Source: Opitutia bacterium (GTDB lineage: Bacteria > Verrucomicrobiota > Verrucomicrobiia > Opitutales > Coraliomargaritaceae). Taken from it: 34,995 nt of DNA. Below the pieces are notes generated by a model. That model made no database searches. It saw nothing but the letters and a program-made list of their open reading frames with translations, and was not told the origin of the DNA. The stretch is taken from NCBI GenBank assembly GCA_018663485.1, contig JABJQI010000119.1, forward strand, positions 1-34,995. Direction: 5' to 3'. How positions within the stretch are numbered: the first letter of the stretch is position 1; each line of letters begins with the position of its first letter. Shown in pieces: positions 34,462 through 34,995 of the stretch. The position numbers and the translations under genes were made by a program.

Positions 34462-34893
34462 TTAGTCGTGGCACTCGCCGCATTTACCGTCGTAGGCGAT
34501 GTCGATATGCTGCGCTGAAAAGCCTTCCGGTAGGGTGGCCATTAATTCGGCGATCAATTTGTCGGAGAGTTCGATATCGACAATTTCACCGCTTTCTCGG
34601 CAATAAAAGTGGGCGTGCTGCGTGAGGTTGGGGCAGTAGCGGGTCGGTTCCCGCTCGAAGTTGACTTGGCGAATGAGGCTGGTGTCGGTCAGTGTCTCGA
34701 GGCAATTGTAAACCGTGGCCAATGAGATCGAGGGCATGCCTTCACGAGCGCGGGCATAGATCTCGTCCGCGGTTGGGTGATCGCGTTTCTCCAGCAGCAG
34801 GGCAAAAATGTGCTCGCGCTGCTTGGTCGAACGCTGTCCGCTGCGCTCCAGAGCATCGTCGAGGAGCTCTTTATATTGTGGTGAGAGTTGCAT
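34462..34893 (-). CDS. Fur/PerR-family metalloregulator heading the suf operon
   Basis: 143 residues. A winged-helix DNA-binding domain (RSTKQREHIFALLLE...HPTADEIYARAR...ISLATVYNCLETL) precedes a C-terminal dimerisation domain with QHAHFYC and CGECH. The sensing positions resemble PerR in part (His39, His93, His95, Asp106), but the position that would be Asp85 in PerR is Cys87. The structural zinc site is incomplete: Cys98-x-x-Ser101 instead of CxxC, with CGEC (138-141) kept. As the first gene before sufC, it probably autoregulates the operon in response to iron or peroxide. Family is clear; Fur versus PerR versus Irr type is not. Confidence 0.88.
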   Translation of the reverse strand: MQLSPQYKELLDDALERSGQRSTKQREHIFALLLEKRDHPTADEIYARAREGMPSISLATVYNCLETLTDTSLIRQVNFEREPTRYCPNLTQHAHFYCRESGEIVDIELSDKLIAELMATLPEGFSAQHIDIAYDGKCGECHD

Positions 34894-34995
34894 GAATGGC
34901 CGGATCAGTGGTCTAGAGTCGTATTTTTATTTTGGATAATTCTAAATCGCATTAATAATGAGACTGAGTAGCAATAAAGTCCGAAAGGAGTGAAA
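34894..34995. promoter_or_regulatory. Promoter region of the fur-suf operon and leader of a gene beyond the edge
   Basis: An AT-rich tract (34921-34965) with AT-rich partly symmetric words such as GGATAATTCTAAATC and GCATTAATAATGAG could hold the promoter and a Fur/PerR-type box for the minus-strand operon; no perfect box is present. The final bases CGAAAGGAGTGAAA contain an AAGGAG Shine-Dalgarno-like word, suggesting a plus-strand gene starting just past the window. Confidence 0.4.

Overview
The window looks like the chromosome of a free-living, probably marine, bacterium of the Verrucomicrobiota, most likely class Opitutae (Puniceicoccales/Coraliomargarita-like). This is inferred from protein style: a PEP-CTERM protein, ResB/CcsA (System II) cytochrome c maturation, a Fur-sufCBD-sufT cluster, a tyrosine recombinase of a type common in that phylum, and intergenic spacers rich in short inverted repeats. 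No rRNA is present to confirm it. Most of the window is ordinary core genome; the left 2.3 kb is a mobile-element end.

Layout. 1-2271 is the right-hand end of an integrated element: an AbiEi-type (DUF6088) antitoxin running off the left edge with a perfect inverted-repeat operator, a tyrosine recombinase broken by one in-frame TGA, and a 3'-half tRNA-Gly(UCC) fragment that looks like the attachment site. 2316-5430 (minus) is a three-gene operon with an ExbB/TolQ/MotA-type channel subunit followed by two paralogous proteins that join an ExbD/TolR-like anchor (FID/FLD at the start of the transmembrane helix) to a von Willebrand A domain. I regard this as the most interesting candidate system. 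A glycine-zipper lipoprotein is divergent from it and a LolA-like membrane protein follows.

7297-11042 (minus) is a lipoprotein-resB-ccsA cytochrome c maturation operon. 11167-22508 holds ychF, two orphan receiver-histidine kinase hybrids, a GlcD-type oxidase, cutA, an M20 peptidase, thrC and an HtrA/Deg protease. 22619-25804 (minus) is ribH-nusB-ftsY-aroB, with a doubtful small ORF at the end. 25944-29759 has tgt (with a damaged zinc site), a RecO-like gene overlapping a DUF502 membrane protein, a HAD phosphatase and a PEP-CTERM protein. 30145-34893 (minus) is a Fur-family regulator followed by sufC, sufB, sufD and sufT, ending in a strong terminator.

Spacers are notable: a 40-bp perfect palindrome covers the start codon of one VWA gene; two copies of a roughly 115-130 bp imperfect inverted repeat lie at 3331-3459 and 25818-25933; REP-like hairpins lie at 13730-13788 and 27072-27117; and the suf spacers carry hairpins and GCTAAT-type degenerate repeats. 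No CRISPR array, rRNA, intact tRNA or intact transposase was seen.
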